Below, one piece after another: positions 58,458 to 64,000 of a stretch of 64,000 bases of DNA. Made by a program: the position numbers and the translations under genes. The stretch is from Euryodendron excelsum (lineage: Eukaryota; Streptophyta; Magnoliopsida; Ericales; Pentaphylacaceae), in assembly GCA_033060915.1 (NCBI GenBank), contig CM065388.1:28496501-28560500 (forward strand). The letters are read 5' to 3'. The notes below the pieces were generated by a model, which was not told the DNA's origin, searched no databases, and was given only the letters and a program-made list of their open reading frames with translations. Each line of letters starts with the position of its first letter. Within the stretch, counting starts at the first letter, position 1.

Positions 58458-58799
58458 AGCCATTTAGGAAACAATTAAGGTCGGCAAGCAACGTATCTTT
58501 GACTAGATTTGGGCGCCTGTACTAGTGACTACCATGTAATTTTTAGGCTGGCTTCACTAGGAGTGACTCTAGAAAGTCCGGGAATGATTTGAAGGAGCCG
58601 GGAGTGACTTGGAAGGTCGGAAAGGAGCAGGAACACTTAAAATAGTGTCCTGGAGGTATTTGACTTGAAAAGTGAGGATAAGATGTGTCGGAAAGGTTGA
58701 CCGAGCCTTTAGGGGCAAAACGGTCAACCGAACTGGAAAATTGCTGGGACAGACTCAAACTGTCCCAGAAGAAGACTTGGGATCTGGAAACATTATTCA

Positions 58800-59160
58800 G
58801 AATGTTCCCAGAGGTTGTCGGTTTGATTCCCAGAGCCGGCATGGTCGGAAAAGGAGACCGGCCCACCAGGGGCAAAATGGTCATTTTGTACCGGGTTTGC
58901 CGGAACTGACTCGGAATGGTCCGGAAAGGTAAAGGAAGGTTGAGAACACTATAAAAAGAATTCTTGGGTCATTACCGGTTTGATACCCAGAGCCGGTGTG
59001 GTTGAAGAAGGAGATCGGCCCTCCGGGGGCAAAACGGTCATTTTATACCGGGTTAGCTGGAACTAACTCGGAATGATCCGAAAAGGTAAAGGAAGGTCGA
59101 GAACACTATAAAAAGTATTCCCGGGAGGTTACCGGTTTGATACCCAGAGCCGGTGTGGTT
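58800..59160 (-). repeat. ~159-bp repeats in LTR C
   Basis: Two to three units with CCCAGAGCCGG, GGGGCAAAA-GGTCATTTT and CGGAATG-TCCG on the plus text, reverse-oriented relative to 54,390-54,837. Confidence 0.75.
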
Positions 59161-59269
59161 CCCGGGGCGTTCGGATGCCTAGGGGCAAAATGGTCATCTT
59201 GACCGGAAAGTCTCGGAAAAGGTCCTAAGGGTAGTTTGGTCAAATTTCACCGAAGTGAGCTAACAGACA

Positions 59270-60290
59270 CGGGTGTTGACCTAGGTTTTGAGTGTTTCCG
59301 CCACTCTAACGGTGTGAGTATTTTCGCTACTCGGACGAGGTTGATGATTTGTGAGTATTTCCGCTACTCGGACGGGGTTGAATATTTCTGCTACTCGGAC
59401 GGGGTTGATGATTTGTGAGTATTTCTGCTACTCGGACGGGGTTAATGATTTATGAGTATTTTCGCTACTCTAACGGTTTTGTGAGTATTTCCGCTACTCT
59501 AACGGGTCTATGAGTATTTCCGCTACTCTAACGGGTCTGTGAGTATTTCCGCTACTCTAACGGTTGAGTATTTCCGCTACTCTAACGGCTCTATGAGTAT
59601 TTCCGCTACTCTAACGGCTCTGTGAGTATTTTCGCTACTCTAAGGGCTTTGTGAGTATTTTCGCTACTCTAACGGTTTCATGAGTAGTTTTGCTACTCGG
59701 ACCGTCTCGAGGAATAAACTGTCTCGAGAGAGGGATTGAAAAGGGGTCTTATCGTCTCCGAAGAGACGTGCCTGGGTTTTGAGTGTTTCCGCCACTCTAA
59801 CGGTGTGAATATTTCCGCTACTCTAACAGTTTTGGTGAGTACTTCCGCTACTCTAACGGTTTTGTGAGTAGTTTTGCTACTCGGATCGTCTCGAGGAATA
59901 AACTGTCTCGAGAGAGGGATTGGAAAGGGGTCTTATTGTCTCCGAAGAGACGTGCCTGGGTTTTGAGTGTTTCCGCCACTCTAACGGTGTGAGTATTTCC
60001 GCTACTCTAACAGTTTTGGTGAGTACTTCCGCTACTCTAACGGTTTTGTGAGTAGTTTTGCTACTCGGATCGTCTCGAGGAATAAACTGTCTCGAGAGAG
60101 GGATTGGAAAGGGGTCTTATTGTTTCTGAAGAGACGTGCCTGGGTTTTGAGTGTTTCCACCACTCTAACGGTGTGAGTATTTCCGCTACTCTAACGGTTT
60201 TGGTGAGTACTTCTGCTACTCTAACGGTTTTGTGAGTAGTTTTGCTACTCGGACCGTCTCGAGGAATAAACTGTCTCGAGAGAGGGATTG
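59270..60290. repeat. Minisatellite (24-30 bp) with 184-bp higher-order period, LTR C
   Basis: The basic unit is GAGTATTTCCGCTACTCTAACGG. From 59,703 the array acquires CGTCTCGAGGAATAAACTGT plus GTGCCTGGGTTTTGAG blocks, with starts at 59,703, 59,887, 60,071 and 60,255, about 184 bp apart. A two-to-three-copy relative lies in LTR 2 (11,530-11,600). Confidence 0.85.
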
Positions 60291-60874
60291 GAATTGGAAT
60301 AAGAAAGGACAATGCCCCTAAGGGCATTTTGGTCATTTTGCCTCTATTTGGGCCTGACAGGCCCTCGAAGCGATGGAAAGACGGAATTTGGACTAGAGGA
60401 TTGGTTTCGATTGGAATATGTCCATAATGACTTGAAAACAAGTCTAGACGAAGTGTAGACTGCCGAGTGGTCAAAAATGGGGTGCTTACAACCAGCTCTG
60501 GGAATCAAATCAGAAACCTTTGGGAACATTCTAAATAATGTTTTCAAATTCCAAGTCTTCTTCTGGGACAGTCCGAGTCTGTCCCGGCAGCTTCTCGATC
60601 TGATTGACCGTTTTGCCCTTAAAGGCCCGGTCAACCCTTCCAACACATCCTATCCTCACTTTTCAAGTCAAATACCTTCGGGACATTATTTTAAGTGTTC
60701 CTACTCTTTTTCCAGCCTTTCAGGTCATTCCCGGCTGCTTCAAATCATTCCCGGACTTTCTAGAGTCACTCCTAGTGAAGCCAGGCTAAAAATTGCATGG
60801 TAATCACTAGTACAGGTGCCTAAATCTAGTCAAAGATACGTTGCTTGCCGACCTTAAACATTTCCTAAGTGGCT

Positions 60875-60983
60875 GGCACCACTAAAGCCAAAAATTGGCC
60901 TGGTGCCACTCCTAGTGGCGCTAGTATAAAGGTTGGCCTGCGCCACTGTAACAGGCGCCAGTGTTGTCCAACCTTTATAAATA
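60875..60983 (+). promoter_or_regulatory. LTR B core promoter: dyads and TATA box
   Basis: A half-site GGCACCACT at 60,875-60,883, dyads at 60,902-60,922 (GGTGCCACT/AGTGGCGCT) and 60,939-60,959, then TATAAATA at 60,976-60,983 and CAGAGCC. Part of the first dyad and one base of the 38-bp spacing are lost. Confidence 0.7.
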
Positions 60984-63900
60984 CAGAGCCTCTTTCAACA
61001 TGAAAGAGGTCCGCAAAATCAGTCTAAAAATTATATATTTCAATACACAAAACTCAAACACTCCCAAAACCCTAGCTTCCCTAGGTCTTCTAAACCCTAG
61101 CCACCCTACACAAACCCTAGCCTCATATACACTCCTATACACGCCTATACACTCATACACTATCCTTCAACCCTCCTTTGAAGACTTGAAGAGCTGCAAT
61201 CTAAAGCTTGGAGACAACTCTTGAAGATTGAAGATGAAGATCAAGACGAAGACCGAAGATCAAAGACAAGTAAGGCGCGCAAGATAAACAAGTCATACGG
61301 TAGGCTTTCTCTTTAAATTTTCGTAATTCCCCCTCTCTCTTCTCTCTCCAACCCACTTGGGTTTTCTCTATTTTAATCCCCCATCTCTTTCCCCCCCTTT
61401 CTTTGCACGCTTGAAACAAGGAGACTCCCGGTCCATGTGTAGGATTAGACTATCGGAGGGTCACCGTGTCGGGGGCTTTCCTTTAGGCTAACCGGAGACC
61501 ACGTGGGTCTAGCCCTCTTGATTATGTGGTGAAGCCTTAACCTTGTATGTTCACGACCCCAAATTTGCATTGTGCATATCATGATCATGCATCTTCCAAA
61601 AATCGTTTTCAAAATCGTTTTCAAACTTGTTTTCAAAATTGCATCAAAATCACTTTTTCAAAACATGTTTTCAAAATCACAATACTAGGGTAGTTCTAGC
61701 CTTTCCATGGCTAGGGTTGCTTTAGGAAAGTGTTACATTCAAAGTGACCAATATGGTCCATATTTTCAACCCTTGTTGTTTTCAAAATCACTTTCTTAAA
61801 GTGGTTCTAGCCTTCTTATAGTTAGAATCGCTTTAGGAAAGTGAGATGTTTTTTTATACTTTCCAAAAAGTTCTCTTTTCAAAAATCTCTTCCTAAAAAT
61901 CTCTTTTCCAACACGCTTTCCTAAAACTCTCCTTTCCAAAGTTGTTTTCAAAAACTCTTTTCAAAAATCTATTTTTCAAAACTCCATTTTTCAAAACTCC
62001 CTTTTTCAACTCCTTTCCAAAATTCTCTTTCCTCAAAATTCACTTTCTAAAAATGCTCCCTAAAAATCTTTCTAAAAACTCTCTTCCCAAAATCTTCCTT
62101 CTAGAAATTCCCCTCTAGGATTTTCCTTCTAAAACTTGTTTCCAAAAACACACTTTCCAAAAACTCCTCCCTAGGATTCCCTTCTAAAAATCTTCGTTTC
62201 CAAAAAATCTCTTTCCAAAATCTTTCCTCAAGAAACTCCTTTCTAGGATTTCCTTCCAAAACCTTCATTTCCAAAAACGCACTTTCCAAAAACTCTTTCC
62301 TTAAAGCCTAAGTCAAGCCCTAGAGCTAACCATTAGGAAACCCTAATTTTCTTCCCAAAAACATGATTTTCAAACCTTGCCCCAAACCTAGGTTTCCAAA
62401 ATCTCTCATTTTCTACATCCAAACTATACACGTTTCCAAAACCTCCTTTCTACGTCAAAATTCTACACTTCTGAACCTAGAGTTTCTAGAAATTTCTTTT
62501 TCCAAATCCTTGTCAAATCAAATTTTCCCTTTAGGACACCAAATCCAATCTTCTAGTTTAGGAAACTAGATCTCATCCTCCGTTTTTGGGAACAAAAGCA
62601 AACCTTTGCTTTTAGAAACCAAATCCAATCCCTTCCTAATCCAAACCTTTCTTAATTCAACTCCTTCCTAATTTCTACCTTCCTAAACCGTAAGTTTCCT
62701 AAACCTAAACTTTAAATCTTTTCTTAAATTTCAAAATCCAAATCTTTCCTAAATTGAATCCTTCCTAATCTTCTCATTTCCTAAATCTTAAGTTTCCAAA
62801 ACTTGAACATAAAAATCTTTCCTAAATTTTAAAACTCAATTTCCACATCCTTCCTAATTCCACCATTTCCTAATTCCGTCCCTTTCCAAATCTTAACTCT
62901 CCTAACCTAAGTTTTCAAACCTTTCTTAAATTCAAACCTTTCCTAATCTCAAGATTTTCTAAAACTTTAAAACTTTCCAAATCTAAAACTTTTCTAAACT
63001 CAAAACTTTCTTAAATCAAGACTTTTTTAAGTTGAAACTTCCCTATTTCAAAACTTTCCAAATTTTAAACTTTCCAACTTTCAAAACTTCCTAATTTCAA
63101 AACCTTTCCTAAAATAACACTTTCCTAAGTTGAAACTTTCATAATTCAAAACTTTCATAAGTTGAAACTTTCTTAATTCAAAACTTTCCTAATTTCAAAA
63201 CTTTCTTAACTTGAAAACTTTCCTAATTGAAAATTTTCCAAAAATGAAACTTTCCAAATTCGAAACTTTCTAAGTCCAAGTATTCAAGTCAATTTTTCTC
63301 CAAAATCCTTCCAAGTCAAATCCAATCTTTCTTTTTGAAGTCTTTAAGTCTAGGTTTCCTAAAACCGAGTTTTCCAAAGTCAAGTCTTTTCAAATCCTTC
63401 AATCAAAATGCAATCTCTTCAATTCCAAAATTCTAAATTTCAAATTTCAATCCTCTATTCTAAGTTCAATCTCTCAATCTTCCAACCCAATTTCCAATTC
63501 AATCTCTTTTTCAAATCAATTCTTCTATTTTCAATCGGTCTCTTGTTCGAACTACGACTGACCTGATTCCTCCAAAAGGATACGAAGGCAACCCTCATGG
63601 GTGCGGTCACACTTTCTTTCAAATTTCAAATTCCTCCATATTTTCCAAATCTCAAATTCCACAATCTTTTCAAATCTCCAATCTATTTTTAGACTTCCAA
63701 TTTCAAATTTCTATTTTCAAATCCCTTTTCTCAAATCTCTTTTCACTTCCAATTTCAAATCTATCCTTTCAAATCTTTCTTCTAAAATCAAATCAAATTC
63801 TTCTTTTCAAATCTATTTCTAAATCAACTCTCTTCTATTGCACTTGCATATCATGCATCATGTTAGTTTCTTTTCAAACATTGTTTTTCAAAGTGGATAG

Positions 63901-64000
63901 GATTGAACATTAGTTAGTTGAAGACTCTCATAGGTGAATCTAGGGTAGATTGACATGTAGGTACTGGAAGGGCGGGGTAGGGTGATGGCTTAGTGCGTCT

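Larger units (their letters stand above)
54838..60490 (-). mobile_element. LTR C: complete family-2 solo LTR, 5,653 bp, minus
   Basis: Plus text starts TGTCGCGCCC and ends GGGGTGCTTACA, the complements of the LTR end and start. Flanking pentamers ACCGG (54,833-54,837) and ACCAG (60,491-60,495) form a 5-bp target duplication with one mismatch. The interrupted repeat unit reads through once the insert is removed. No internal region or second LTR is present, so it is a solo LTR left by recombination. Confidence 0.88.
53722..64000 (+). mobile_element. LTR B (family 2, plus) inserted in LTR A, split by LTR C
   Basis: Starts TGTAAGCACCCC at 53,722. It runs to 54,837, resumes at 60,491 in the same ~159-bp repeat unit, and continues past the window edge. 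It holds arrays (53,930-54,837), its promoter (60,875-60,983), the CTTGCACGCTTGAAAC block (~61,400), the TTTCCTAAA repeats and the CCCTCATGGGTGCGG block (~63,590). The window ends about 350-400 bp short of the expected LTR end, so it is unknown whether this is a solo LTR or part of a full element. Confidence 0.8.

Noticed and set aside
59270..60290. CRISPR-like array
   Set aside because: No constant repeat with unique spacers. Units are a degenerate minisatellite in plant DNA.

Overview
This is nuclear DNA from a flowering plant, most likely a eudicot. The evidence is an intron-rich GARP/MYB gene with plant-type splice sites, Ty3/gypsy-type gag, plant-mobile-domain (PMD) and DUF7745-like ORFs, a Tourist-type MITE, a hAT element, and A/T-rich intergenic sequence. 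I cannot name the species. Only one gene looks intact and cellular. Most of the rest is nested, decaying LTR retrotransposon sequence.

Layout. 1-8,498 is the 3' part of a plus-strand retroelement: an antisense PMD pseudogene (404-2,346), purine and tandem-repeat tracts, a minus-strand promoter-like module (about 4,089-4,203), a polypurine tract, and a 3' LTR of nearly 4 kb (4,539-8,498). 8,499-16,121 is a second element with the same plan: an antisense DUF7745-like pseudogene (8,850-10,024), a hairpin plus polypurine tract, and a 5.3-kb 3' LTR (10,809-16,121). 16,122-21,310 holds minus-strand LTR fragments of both families. 21,350-40,185 is low-copy A/T-rich sequence with an A/T satellite, a hAT element carrying gene-derived sequence (23,884-24,929), a Tourist-like MITE (27,553-27,776), and the six-exon GARP/MYB-like repressor gene (30,885-36,211). 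From 40,186 to the end there is a three-level nest. Element A (minus) has a 3' LTR at 40,186-44,635, an internal region with a dead gag and an antisense PMD fragment, a tRNA-Arg primer site at 50,942-50,958, and a 5' LTR from 50,961. A plus-strand LTR (B) interrupts A's 5' LTR at 53,722. A complete minus-strand solo LTR (C, 54,838-60,490) interrupts B.

How the parts relate. The elements share an unusual design. LTRs are 4-5.6 kb, no reverse transcriptase or integrase is visible, and an antisense PMD-type gene lies between gag and the 3' LTR. LTR promoters carry three short dyads (9-bp arms, 3-bp spacer) set 38 bp apart just upstream of a TATA box. The same layout, with a different dyad sequence, sits where the antisense PMD gene would start. 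This dyad/TATA module, its family-specific sequence, and its possible link to the antisense PMD protein are the most interesting signals here. The coding regions are inactivated mainly by TGG-to-TAG/TGA type changes, as expected from deamination of methylated cytosines.
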